This document shows, in pieces, positions 1 through 6,921 of a DNA stretch of 64,000 nucleotides. Source of the stretch: Eubacteriaceae bacterium CHKCI004 (GTDB lineage: Bacteria; Bacillota; Clostridia; Lachnospirales; Lachnospiraceae); the NCBI GenBank assembly GCA_900016875.1, contig FCNR01000021.1, positions 51,293-115,292 of the forward strand. The letters are read 5' to 3'. A model generated the notes under the pieces. The model had not been told where the DNA came from. It ran no database searches and saw nothing but the letters and a program-made list of their open reading frames with translations. The number at the start of each line of letters is the position of its first letter. Position 1 is the first letter of the stretch. Made by a program: the position numbers and the translations under genes.

Positions 1-429
1 CCCGGAAGTATTGGCACTTGGAGCGGCGATCACGCGCCGGCTCTCCCGAATCAATGCTCTTGCGCCGGGATGAGAAGGCATGCGCACTGCCACCGTCTTA
101 AGCCCCCCTGTGGTACCGTCCGGAACCGTTTCTTTTTTATTGAGAATCACGGTCAGCGGGCCGGGCCAGAAAGCCTCCATAATCTTCCTTGCCTGATTCG
201 GCACATTTTCCGCCACCAGATCTACCTGCTCCATGTCCGCTATGTGAACAATGAGCGGATTATCAGAAGGCCGTCCTTTCGCCGCATAAATCTTTGCTGC
301 CGCTTCACTGTTCATGGCGTCCGCACCAAGACCGTATACCGTCTCGGTAGGAAACGCCACCAGCCCCCCGGCACGAATAATCTCACCCGCCTCCTTCAAA
401 GCATCCATCTTCACCAATTTTGTTTTCAT
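1..429 (-). CDS. ywlC: L-threonylcarbamoyladenylate synthase (Sua5/YrdC/YwlC family), 3' end outside window
   Basis: This enzyme makes threonylcarbamoyl-AMP from threonine, bicarbonate and ATP in the cytoplasm, the first step of the t6A37 modification of ANN-decoding tRNAs. The first 143 codons are visible and the gene runs off the left edge. Family signatures seen are PTETVYGLG (residues 27-35), KGRPSDNPLIVH (51-62), WPGPLTVIL, VAVRMPSHP and the terminal APSANTSG. The ATG at 429 has an AGAGGTGA ribosome binding site just upstream. It is transcribed away from cwlD, from its own promoter. Whether it is the long form with a C-terminal Sua5 domain cannot be seen here. Confidence 0.93.
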   Translation of the reverse strand, partial: MKTKLVKMDALKEAGEIIRAGGLVAFPTETVYGLGADAMNSEAAAKIYAAKGRPSDNPLIVHIADMEQVDLVAENVPNQARKIMEAFWPGPLTVILNKKETVPDGTTGGLKTVAVRMPSHPGARALIRESRRVIAAPSANTSG

Positions 430-470
430 TGCAGTCACCTCTGTCATTCAGCCCGTCTTTGGCTTTTGCT

Positions 471-499
471 AGTGTAACATGCTTTATGCAGAAAGTCAA
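471..499 (-). promoter_or_regulatory. Sigma-A-type promoter for the Sua5/YwlC gene
   Basis: On the minus strand, TTGACT (494-499) and TACACT (471-476) are separated by 17 bp and lie about 45 bp upstream of the ATG at 429. Hexamers and spacing match the vegetative promoter consensus. Inferred from sequence only. Confidence 0.6.
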
Positions 500-615
500 A
501 AAACATGTCTTATTTTTTGTTACAGTTGTCATATTATTAACGTTTTTGTATTGCTGCTTCTTCTTTGCTTTGTAGAAGCATACTAATAATCGTACCTCAT
601 TTCAGGATTGTTTTT

Positions 616-795
616 ATGATAAATTTCTATTTTCACAAACTTTCTCCCCGAAATCTCTCTCTTTTCTTTCTTTTTCTGTTTTTGTCCGCCCTTGTTTTTG
701 CTGACATGGCCAGAACTTCCCCGATTTTTAAAACCTCCGGCATTTTCACCGTCGTCCTGGACCCGGGGCACGGCGGGTGTCAGATGTGCGGATGA
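616..795 (+). CDS. cwlD: cwlD 5' segment, interrupted by a recombinase element
   Basis: This is the N-terminal part of the spore-cortex N-acetylmuramoyl-L-alanine amidase. It starts at ATG 616 (AGGA eight bases upstream), has a hydrophobic membrane-anchor segment at about residues 13-31, and then the beta-strand plus zinc-ligand motif VVLDPGHGG. Directly after GHGG (position 777) the reading frame enters foreign sequence, adds five residues (CQMCG) and stops at 793-795, giving a 59-residue stub. The remainder of the gene lies in frame at 4771-5310. An upstream CATACTA (579-585) resembles the -10 element of sporulation sigma factors, but no convincing -35 was found. Alone this fragment lacks the other zinc ligands and cannot be an active amidase. 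Confidence 0.88.
   Translation: MINFYFHKLSPRNLSLFFLFLFLSALVFADMARTSPIFKTSGIFTVVLDPGHGGCQMCG
769..795 (+). repeat. Left attachment junction (attL): core plus right attP arm
   Basis: The 9-bp core CACGGCGGG (769-777) is shared with the right junction. The 24 bp at 772-795 are the inverted counterpart of 4737-4760, with 20 of 24 positions identical. Cores of this size with imperfect dyad arms fit large serine recombinase sites. Confidence 0.8.
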
Positions 796-896
796 AGCAC
801 GCGGGACATGTTCCCGGCGCCCTGTTCATATAAGACAGGCACTCCGCGTATATTTGTTACAGAAACAGAAATATCGCTCGATCAGGAGGGCCCTTT

Positions 897-1109
897 ATGC
901 CACAAAACACCCCCCGAAACATTTCTCCATACAATGCTTCATTCAATCTGCCATCCGAAAAGTCAGAAAAATACTCATTGCCCGGCAGGATAAAACAGTC
1001 TCCCTTCATCACTGTGGAGAGGGATTTTCTCTCCTCCATCACAGAAGATGAAGCGCTTATCCAGATTATCCGGGCGCATCTGCGGCAGTTATCCGCCGCT
1101 CCTCCATAA
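897..1109 (+). CDS. Small element-encoded protein, function unknown (70 aa)
   Basis: I do not recognise this protein. It is supported by a strong ribosome binding site (AGGAGG at 884-889, seven bases before the ATG) and by its position as the first gene of the cwlD element, upstream of the recombinase. It is soluble, with a Pro/Ser-rich N-terminal half and a more helical C-terminal half (about residues 44-65, TEDEALIQIIRAHLRQL). Small proteins next to serine recombinases are sometimes recombination directionality factors, so that role is possible here, but it rests on position alone. No cysteine cluster or membrane segment is visible. Confidence 0.55.
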   Translation: MPQNTPRNISPYNASFNLPSEKSEKYSLPGRIKQSPFITVERDFLSSITEDEALIQIIRAHLRQLSAAPP

Positions 1110-1182
1110 AAATCCCTGCATCTGCTGTAAGCTTATATCACTTGTACCCTTTAACACTATAAAAGAAAAAGAAGGTAAAAAT

Positions 1183-2817
1183 ATGCCGGATCTTTTTTAT
1201 ACCGCCGCTTATATCCGCCTTTCCCGTGAGGACGGCGACCGGGAAGAAAGCGACAGCGTCGCCAATCAGAAAAAGCTTCTCACCGGTTTTATTGAGAAAA
1301 AAGAGGAGCTTCTTCTATATAATATGTATATCGACGACGGATATTCGGGCGTCACTTTTCAGCGTCCCGCCTTTCGGAGGATGCTCGCAGACATTGAAAA
1401 CAAAAAAATCACCTGTGTCATTGTCAAAGATTTATCTCGTTTTGGCAGAGACTACATCGAGAGCGGGCGATATCTTGAACGATATTTTCCAGAGAAAGGA
1501 ATTCGTTTCATCTCCGTCTCCGACCATATAGACAGCCTGCGGCAGCCCTATGATATGCTTCTTCCCATTAAAAACATTTTTAACGAGCAATACGCGCGCG
1601 ATATATCCGGCAAGGTTCATTCCGCCCTGCAGACCAAACGGCAGTGCGGAGAGTTTATCGGAGCCTTTGCCAGCTATGGCTACCGGAAATCGCCCACAGA
1701 TAAAAACAAGCTGATCATCGACGAGTACGCCGCCTCCGTCGTCCGGCGGATCTTCTCTCTCTATCTGCAGGGTTTCGGCAAACAGCAGATTGCCCGGCTT
1801 TTAAATAGCGAGGGCGTCCTCTGTCCTTCCGCCTATAAACGGGCGTCAGGACTCCGCTATGCCAATCCCGGAGCCGGCTGCGGTTCCCTCTGGTCTTATT
1901 CTACCATTAATCACATCTTACATAAAGAAATATATGTGGGAAATATGGTACAGGGCACGAGAGAACAAAAGCTGCGGGGCAGACAGCAAATGCTCGGGCG
2001 GGAACGCTGGATCGTAGTCAAGGGAACTCACGAGGCCATCATCGATGAAGAAACGTGGCGGCGAACTCAGAAACTCCTGAAAAGCAACGTCCGCTCCCCG
2101 GCCGGAGCGTACGTTCCGGCACGTCATCTCTTTGCAGGTCTCCTCTTTTGCGGCGGCTGCGGGCGTCCCATGGTAAAAACAATCTGGCGGCACGCCGACG
2201 GCAGTCCGGAATATTCTTTCACCTGCGGTACCTGCAAGCGGCATGGGAGACATTTCTGCACCCCGCATACCATTCCCGCCCGGGCGTTGGAACAGGCGGT
2301 CCTTAACGATCTGAACCTTCTTCTGTCCCGCTGCGAAAAGCTGTCCGGGCTGGTATGGCAACAGGCGGAACAGTTTTTTGACCAGCCGGGCATCGAATCC
2401 GAGCTGCAGCTCATGGAAAATGAACGGAAAGCGGCGCGGGACATTTTTCTTACTTCTTATGAAGATTACAAATCAGGACTACTCTCCCGGGAAGAATTTC
2501 TGGTCTGCCGGGAAAAATACCGCCGGAAGGAACAATTCTGCCGTTCTAAACAGGAAGAACTCACAAACCGACGTGCTGATTTTTGGAAAAAAGTCCGGCA
2601 ATCTCCTTTATTAAATGAAAAACCGGCAGCCAGACCAGTCTCCTACCTGGACCGGGCATTGCTGTCAGCGTTGATTGCTAAAATTACTGTTTACGAAAAC
2701 CGCCGCATTCATATCTGTTACAATTTCCCGGGAGGCGCTTCTTTTTTCCCCGGGCAGTATTTTGTAAAACGGACTGATGACATACATATCTTAAGTAAAT
2801 CGTCCGAATTACAATAA
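1183..2817 (+). CDS. Large serine recombinase (resolvase/invertase family integrase)
   Basis: This 544-residue site-specific recombinase probably integrates and excises the surrounding element. The N-terminal resolvase domain (about 5-150) contains YIRLSRED with catalytic Ser14 and the conserved VKDLSRFGRD segment (81-90). A recombinase domain follows (about 160-280), then a zinc ribbon with Cys323/326 and Cys348/351 (plus Cys359), and a charged coiled-coil stretch (about 405-465), the usual large serine recombinase order. The ATG at 1183 is chosen because GAAGG lies just upstream and the protein then begins next to the catalytic domain. The open frame extends back to 1048 but those residues look non-coding. 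Its att sites can be read at both ends of the element. Confidence 0.92.
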   Translation: MPDLFYTAAYIRLSREDGDREESDSVANQKKLLTGFIEKKEELLLYNMYIDDGYSGVTFQRPAFRRMLADIENKKITCVIVKDLSRFGRDYIESGRYLERYFPEKGIRFISVSDHIDSLRQPYDMLLPIKNIFNEQYARDISGKVHSALQTKRQCGEFIGAFASYGYRKSPTDKNKLIIDEYAASVVRRIFSLYLQGFGKQQIARLLNSEGVLCPSAYKRASGLRYANPGAGCGSLWSYSTINHILHKEIYVGNMVQGTREQKLRGRQQMLGRERWIVVKGTHEAIIDEETWRRTQKLLKSNVRSPAGAYVPARHLFAGLLFCGGCGRPMVKTIWRHADGSPEYSFTCGTCKRHGRHFCTPHTIPARALEQAVLNDLNLLLSRCEKLSGLVWQQAEQFFDQPGIESELQLMENERKAARDIFLTSYEDYKSGLLSREEFLVCREKYRRKEQFCRSKQEELTNRRADFWKKVRQSPLLNEKPAARPVSYLDRALLSALIAKITVYENRRIHICYNFPGGASFFPGQYFVKRTDDIHILSKSSELQ

Positions 2818-2899
2818 CAAATTAAGTGTATTTTTTCTCACCACCATAATATTGTTTATTATTGCAGAATTTTTTAAAAAAATACTATATTTTTTTTAC

Positions 2900-2928
2900 T
2901 TGTGCAAAAATTGGAACTGTGCTAGACT
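2900..2928 (+). promoter_or_regulatory. Probable promoter of amt-glnB
   Basis: TTGTGC (2900-2905) and TAGACT (2923-2928) are separated by 17 bp, upstream of a terminator-like hairpin and the amt gene. The -10 is imperfect, so an activator or another sigma factor is possible. Confidence 0.45.
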
Positions 2929-2940
2929 GCATTACAAGAC

Positions 2941-2982
2941 AAAGGCGTTTACAGTATTACTCATACTGCAGACGCCTTTTTT
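2941..2982 (+). terminator. Terminator-like hairpin in the amt leader (possible attenuator)
   Basis: AAAGGCGT (2941-2948) pairs with ACGCCTTT (2972-2979), and an inner stem pairs CAGTAT with ATACTG around a TACTC loop. The outer stem runs into a run of T. It lies between the likely promoter and the amt start (3048), so it could terminate transcription conditionally. It could instead terminate readthrough from the recombinase gene if the true amt promoter lies further downstream. Confidence 0.6.
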
Positions 2983-3047
2983 CATGAAAACAGTCTGAAA
3001 CAATCATTTAAGCCGGCATTTTGAAGAAGGAAAGGATGAGATAAGAT

Positions 3048-4289
3048 ATGAATTCAGGAGATACAGCTTTTGTAATGATCTGTGCAGCTTTTGTATTTTT
3101 AATGACTCCGGGACTGGCGTTTTTCTACGGCGGTCTGGTACGGAGAAAAAATGTTGTAAATACCATGATGGCCTGCGTTGCTATTATGGGACTTTCCATT
3201 GTGATGTGGGCTTTATTTGGCTATTCCCTGGCCTTTGGCGGAAATCACGGCGGAATCATCGGTGATCTGCGATGGTTCGGATTAAATGGCGTTGGAATGG
3301 ATGTGGGTCCATATTCCGATTCTTTGCCGCACCTGGTTTTTTGTATGTTCCAGATGATGTTCGCCATGATTACCCCGGCCCTCATTACGGGATCTCTGGT
3401 GGGACGTATGAAATTTAAAGCGTTATTTTTCTTTATCGCCCTCTGGTCCATCATTGTTTATTATCCAATGGCTCACATGGTATGGGGCTCCGGCGGATTT
3501 CTTGCATCCATCGGTTCTGTAGACTTTGCGGGCGGTAATGTTGTACATATCAGCTCCGGTGTCAGCGCCCTTGTCCTCGCTATTATTCTTGGCAGAAGAA
3601 GAGGGTACGAACACACCACCTACCGTATTCACAATATTCCATTTGTAGCCCTTGGCGCTTCTCTCCTCTGGTTCGGATGGTTCGGCTTCAACGCAGGAAG
3701 CGCGTTAAAAGCAGACGGATTGGCTGCACACGCATTTATGACCTCCGCCATCTCCGCAGCTGCCGCGCTTCTTGCCTGGATGGCCATTGACGTCATCAAG
3801 ACCGGCAAACCTACGCTGGTCGGCGCTTCCACCGGCCTTGTCGTCGGTCTCGTCGCCATCACGCCGGGAGCCGGATTTGTTCCAATCTGGGCTTCATTTA
3901 TCATCGGTCTTCTGGTAAGTCCGATCTGCTACTTTGGCGTAGCTCTTGTGAAAAAGAAACTGAAAATTGATGACGCGCTCGACGCCTTTGGATGTCACGG
4001 CATCGGCGGTATCTGGGGCGGCATCGCGACAGGTCTGTTCGGTCAGTCCTCCATCAACAGCGTCGCCCAGTGGGACGGTCTGGTATTCGGTGATTTTCAT
4101 CTCTTTGCCGCCCAGCTCATCGGTATCGTCGTCACCATCGCTGTGGCTATTGTTGGAACGCTCATCTGCGTGGCTGTTGTAAAAATATTTACTCCTCTCC
4201 GCGTCACAGTAAAAGAGGAACAGATTGGACTGGATATCACGCAGCATGGAGAAAGCGCATATCCAAGCTTTAACGGATTAGATCAGTAA
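3048..4289 (+). CDS. amtB: Ammonium transporter (Amt/MEP family)
   Basis: This 413-residue polytopic membrane protein conducts ammonium/ammonia across the cytoplasmic membrane. It has about 11 hydrophobic segments, the N-terminal PGLAFFYGGLVRRKN signature, and the two pore-histidine contexts GGNVVHISSGVSALVLA and FGCHGIGGIWGGIATG. Length and layout are normal for Amt. GGAAAGGATGAG precedes the ATG. The PII gene follows within 15 bp, the standard transporter-PII pair in which PII blocks the pore when nitrogen is plentiful. The unusual feature is location: the pair is enclosed in the recombinase element that splits cwlD. Confidence 0.96.
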   Translation: MNSGDTAFVMICAAFVFLMTPGLAFFYGGLVRRKNVVNTMMACVAIMGLSIVMWALFGYSLAFGGNHGGIIGDLRWFGLNGVGMDVGPYSDSLPHLVFCMFQMMFAMITPALITGSLVGRMKFKALFFFIALWSIIVYYPMAHMVWGSGGFLASIGSVDFAGGNVVHISSGVSALVLAIILGRRRGYEHTTYRIHNIPFVALGASLLWFGWFGFNAGSALKADGLAAHAFMTSAISAAAALLAWMAIDVIKTGKPTLVGASTGLVVGLVAITPGAGFVPIWASFIIGLLVSPICYFGVALVKKKLKIDDALDAFGCHGIGGIWGGIATGLFGQSSINSVAQWDGLVFGDFHLFAAQLIGIVVTIAVAIVGTLICVAVVKIFTPLRVTVKEEQIGLDITQHGESAYPSFNGLDQ

Positions 4290-4302
4290 GGTGGGAAGAA
4301 AA

Positions 4303-4659
4303 ATGATGTTTAAAATTGAAGCATATATAAGAGAAGAAAAATTTGAAGATGTAAAAAAAGCGCTGGATGACCTCAATGTCAACGGACTGACCGTATATCA
4401 GGTCATGGGATGCGGCATCCAGAGAGGATATCAGGAAATCGTGCGGGGCATGGAAGTGGATATGCAGATGCAGCCAAAGGTAAAATTCGAGATTGCTGTT
4501 TCCTCGGAGGAATGGGCGGAAAAAACCGTGGACGCTATCCAGAAAGCAGCCTACACCGGAGAGATCGGAGATGGCAAAATCTTCACCTATGAAATCCGCT
4601 CCGCATTAAAAATCCGTACGAAGGAAACCGGTTACGACGCTATTCAGGAATCAGAATAA
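4303..4659 (+). CDS. glnB: PII family nitrogen regulatory protein
   Basis: This 118-residue homotrimeric signal protein senses 2-oxoglutarate and ATP/ADP and regulates the adjacent transporter. The T-loop region (GYQEIVRG...PKVKFEIAV), the B-loop (TGEIGDGKIF) and the C-terminal IRTKETGYDAI are recognisable. The residue corresponding to uridylylated Tyr51 of enteric PII (LYRG) is Val here (IVRG), so uridylylation at that site is not possible. Start ATG 4303 is preferred because AGGTGGGAAG is directly upstream; an in-frame GTG at 4291 lies only one base past the amt stop. It is cotranscribed with amt and followed by a terminator. Confidence 0.93.
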   Translation: MMFKIEAYIREEKFEDVKKALDDLNVNGLTVYQVMGCGIQRGYQEIVRGMEVDMQMQPKVKFEIAVSSEEWAEKTVDAIQKAAYTGEIGDGKIFTYEIRSALKIRTKETGYDAIQESE

Positions 4660-4672
4660 CTACTTCAGGGAT

Positions 4673-4699
4673 GGGAGGCGATTCAGCCTCCCCCTTTTA
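4673..4699 (+). terminator. Rho-independent terminator after glnB
   Basis: GGGAGGC (4673-4679) pairs with GCCTCCC (4686-4692) around a six-base loop, followed by CCTTTT. It closes the element's transcription unit about 40 bp before the right attachment arm, so readthrough into the cwlD 3' half should be limited. Confidence 0.85.
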
Positions 4700-4736
4700 T
4701 ATGTTGACGCGTCAGGGCAAGGCATATTCCGGATGA

Positions 4737-4770
4737 TCATCCGCGCTTCCGGCACCCGCCCCACGGCGGG
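4737..4770 (+). repeat. Right attachment junction (attR): left attP arm plus core
   Basis: The 24 bp at 4737-4760 are the inverted, 20/24 identical counterpart of 772-795. They are followed by CCAC and the shared core 4762-4770. In an excised circle the two arms would flank CCAC to form a 52-bp dyad whose central dinucleotide is the CA at 4762-4763. Confidence 0.8.
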
Positions 4771-5310
4771 GAAGACCCGGGAAAGGTCAGTGCTTCCGGC
4801 ATTCAGGAAAAGGACATTAATCTGTCCATTGCCCTCAAATGCCGAACCATTCTGGAACAAAACGGCATTCACGTGGTCATGACAAGAGAAACGGACTGCA
4901 GCCTTGAGGATGACGCCGTCTCCAATAAAAAAGCCAGCGATCTGAAAAACCGAAAATCCATCATCACGGAATCCTCCCCCAATTGTGCGGTGAGTATCCA
5001 TCAGAACAGTTTTCCTGACAGTACTCAGCACGGCGCGCAGGTCTTCTACCAGACTTCCAGCGAAGAAAGTCAGCGTCTCGCCTCTCTTATACAGGCACAG
5101 ACTCTGTATCTGACAGGAGAGGAAAATAAGAGAGAAATCAAATCCAATTCCGATTACTACCTGCTGCGGGACAACACTGTTCCCACAGTAATCGCAGAGA
5201 TCTGCTTTCTCTCCAATCCCTCTGAAGCCGAGATGATTGCGGATGAGAACATGCAGGAAAAGGCTGCTTTCGCTATTGCCATGGGGATTATGCAATATTT
5301 GTATTCCTGA
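4771..5310 (+). CDS. cwlD: cwlD 3' segment: catalytic remainder of the spore-cortex amidase
   Basis: This is the rest of the amidase_3 domain. It continues exactly from the GHGG codons with EDPGKVSASGIQEKD, then VVMTRETD, NCAVSIHQNS (second zinc histidine), HGAQVFYQ and VIAEICFLSN (catalytic glutamate). With the 5' segment (616-777) it encodes 233 residues with an N-terminal anchor. CwlD removes peptide side chains so that muramic delta-lactam can form in spore cortex, which germination lytic enzymes need. In the present arrangement this half has no start codon of its own before an internal ATG at 4873, with no good ribosome binding site, so it should be silent unless the element excises. Confidence 0.87.
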   Translation, partial: EDPGKVSASGIQEKDINLSIALKCRTILEQNGIHVVMTRETDCSLEDDAVSNKKASDLKNRKSIITESSPNCAVSIHQNSFPDSTQHGAQVFYQTSSEESQRLASLIQAQTLYLTGEENKREIKSNSDYYLLRDNTVPTVIAEICFLSNPSEAEMIADENMQEKAAFAIAMGIMQYLYS

Positions 5311-5459
5311 TGCATCTCGAGATCAGTTCATGTCTGCTTCTGGCTTATGATAACCGGCTTCGTATATCATATTACTATATTTTTTATTGTTTTACAATAA
5401 ATTTTGTGAATTCCTTGTGAAAACATGCCCGTTTACAGATATGTGGGTGATTTTAACAC

Positions 5460-5488
5460 TTTACAGTTTTCAGAATAATGTTTATACT
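5460..5488 (+). promoter_or_regulatory. Sigma-A-type promoter for mecA
   Basis: TTTACA (5460-5465) and TATACT (5483-5488) are separated by 17 bp. The rest of the 273-bp gap before mecA shows no other feature I can support. Confidence 0.7.
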
Positions 5489-5583
5489 ATACACACCACA
5501 TATTCTTGTCCCATATTTTCCATGGGACAGAACTCTCCATATATAATATCCTGATATGACTTTATCAAAAAGGAAGTGAATTC

Positions 5584-6429
5584 ATGAAATTAGAAAAATT
5601 GAATGATAATCAGATACGATGTACATTAAATAAATCTGACTTAGATAAACGGGAGCTGCGGCTTTCCGAACTGGCTTATGGTTCTGCCAAAGCCAGAGCA
5701 CTGTTTCGTGATATGATTCAGCAGGCTTCCATTGAGCTTGGCTTTGAGGCGGATAATATTCCTCTCATGATTGAGGCCATTCCGATTTCCAATGAATGCC
5801 TGGTACTTGTGGTCACCAAAGTGGAGGATCCGGATGAACTGGATACCCGATTCTCCAGATTTTCCAGTCCATTTGATGAGGATGATTTTGACGAAGATTA
5901 TTCTTCCGATGTTTTCGATGAAGATCTTGCTGACACTGATTCCTACGAAGAGGAATCTGTTTCTTTCAGCAGCAGTTCGGACGAAGATCTTCCTTTCGAA
6001 ACTTCATCCGATAAAGACGATGGAAGGCAGGCCGCCGATGATGCGCTCGATTTGATCGCTCCGTTCACTCAGGCTATTGCCCAGGCAAAAAAGGAAGTTC
6101 TGAGAAAGAAACAGGAGGCATCCAGGAAGAAACATAACCTTCAGATCTACACCTTTTCTGATCTGGATACCATCACACATCTGAGTGCGTTCCTCACCCC
6201 ATTTTACACCGGTGAGAGTCGTCTGTACAAAGACGCCGCCAGCCAGACCTACTACCTGTTTCTGATAAAAAACCAGTGTGAACATGACATTTTTAAAAGA
6301 GCCTGTACCATTGCTTCTGATTATGGTACTGTTCTGAACACGTCATACTCTACACTTTCCTATTTTGAGGAACATTTTCAGTCTGTATTCCGGGAAAATG
6401 CCCTGGAAACACTGAACCAGCTTAATTAA
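5584..6429 (+). CDS. mecA: Adaptor protein MecA
   Basis: MecA delivers substrate proteins to the ClpC unfoldase of the ClpCP protease. The 281-residue product starts MKLEKLNDNQIRCTL, typical of the family, with the N-terminal substrate-binding domain at about 1-85. A long acidic Asp/Glu/Ser linker follows (about 86-145), then the C-terminal ClpC-binding domain (about 180-275, including LYKDAASQTYYLFL). It is somewhat longer than the B. subtilis protein, mainly because of the acidic linker. AGGAAGTGAATTC precedes the ATG. It is a single gene with its own promoter and terminator. No competence genes are nearby, so its clients are unknown here. Confidence 0.9.
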   Translation: MKLEKLNDNQIRCTLNKSDLDKRELRLSELAYGSAKARALFRDMIQQASIELGFEADNIPLMIEAIPISNECLVLVVTKVEDPDELDTRFSRFSSPFDEDDFDEDYSSDVFDEDLADTDSYEEESVSFSSSSDEDLPFETSSDKDDGRQAADDALDLIAPFTQAIAQAKKEVLRKKQEASRKKHNLQIYTFSDLDTITHLSAFLTPFYTGESRLYKDAASQTYYLFLIKNQCEHDIFKRACTIASDYGTVLNTSYSTLSYFEEHFQSVFRENALETLNQLN

Positions 6430-6460
6430 ATATACATCGACCAAATAAATATTACGATAC

Positions 6461-6499
6461 AAAAAGCACAGCTTTGTTTTTTTCGAAGCTGTGCTTTTC
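6461..6499. terminator. Terminator hairpin after mecA
   Basis: AAAAGCACAGCTT pairs with AAGCTGTGCTTTT across a short T-rich loop. The T run and the A run allow termination from either side. Confidence 0.8.
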
Positions 6500-6532
6500 T
6501 GGTATTTACGACGTAAAAACGGTATTTCTGAC

Positions 6533-6592
6533 ATAAAAAGAAGGCGCAGCCGGGCGATATCTGAAGCATCGTGACATCTTTCCGGCTGCACC
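6533..6592 (-). terminator. Terminator of the DUF1858 gene
   Basis: On the minus strand GGTGCAGCCGG (6582-6592) pairs with CCGGCTGCGCC (6543-6553), followed by TTCTTTTT. The loop is about 28 nt. Confidence 0.65.
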
Positions 6593-6613
6593 GTTCATTG
6601 CTGTATCTGCTTT

Positions 6614-6829
6614 TTATTTATTTTTATTTGCCAGATAGTCATTAATGCGGCCAAGCACCTGGTCTGCGTCCATACCGTGCACCATGCATGCTTCTTCCAG
6701 ACTCTCCATAGCGGAAGACGGGCATCCAACACAGTGCATTCCTGCTGCCATTAAAATAGCGGCAATCCCCATATCCATCTGGAGCATCTCTCCGATTAAT
6801 GTATTCTTTGTAACAACCTGAGCTGCCAT
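6614..6829 (-). CDS. DUF1858 domain-containing protein (hybrid-cluster-associated type)
   Basis: This small 71-residue cytoplasmic protein has the DUF1858 core, including GMHCVGCPSSAMESLEEAC, whose CxxC pair is typical of the family. Members are often annotated as hybrid-cluster-protein-associated redox disulfide proteins, and related domains occur in ScdA-like iron-sulfur repair proteins. The reaction is not established. AGGAGGAAT precedes the ATG at 6829. It is transcribed alone from a clear promoter (6887-6915). A redox or metal-cluster role is an inference from the motif only. Confidence 0.8.
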   Translation of the reverse strand: MAAQVVTKNTLIGEMLQMDMGIAAILMAAGMHCVGCPSSAMESLEEACMVHGMDADQVLGRINDYLANKNK

Positions 6830-6886
6830 GATCTATTCCTCCTGTATTACTTCAAAAATCCTGTTTGTTTATCGGGTACTTTACTC

Positions 6887-6915
6887 AGTATAATACACGG
6901 AATCAAAAAATTCAA
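6887..6915 (-). promoter_or_regulatory. Promoter of the DUF1858 gene
   Basis: On the minus strand TTGAAT (6910-6915) and TATACT (6887-6892) are spaced by 17 bp, just after the ribH stop. Confidence 0.7.
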
Positions 6916-6921
6916 TAGTTA

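Larger units (their letters stand above)
769..4770 (+). mobile_element. 3,993-bp serine-recombinase element inserted in cwlD (skin-like intervening element)
   Basis: The segment between the two CACGGCGGG cores (769-777 and 4762-4770) separates the halves of cwlD. It carries, all on the plus strand, a 70-codon ORF, a large serine recombinase, an ammonium transporter (amt) and a PII gene, and ends with a rho-independent terminator just before the right end. No phage structural, replication or conjugation genes are present. One core copy joined to both flanks restores CwlD in frame, as expected for precise serine-recombinase excision. Unit length is 4762 minus 769, or 3,993 bp. The recombinase points the same way as cwlD. 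The alternative is an ordinary mobile element that happened to target this conserved motif. Excision has not been demonstrated. Confidence 0.85.

Noticed and set aside
2941..2982. ANTAR-type antiterminator target in the amt leader
   Set aside because: ANTAR sites need two small stems with six-base loops of a set pattern. Only one hairpin with a five-base loop is present.
616..5310. cwlD split as ordinary pseudogene decay
   Set aside because: Both halves are intact and in frame across the core, without other stops or frameshifts, which decay would not preserve.
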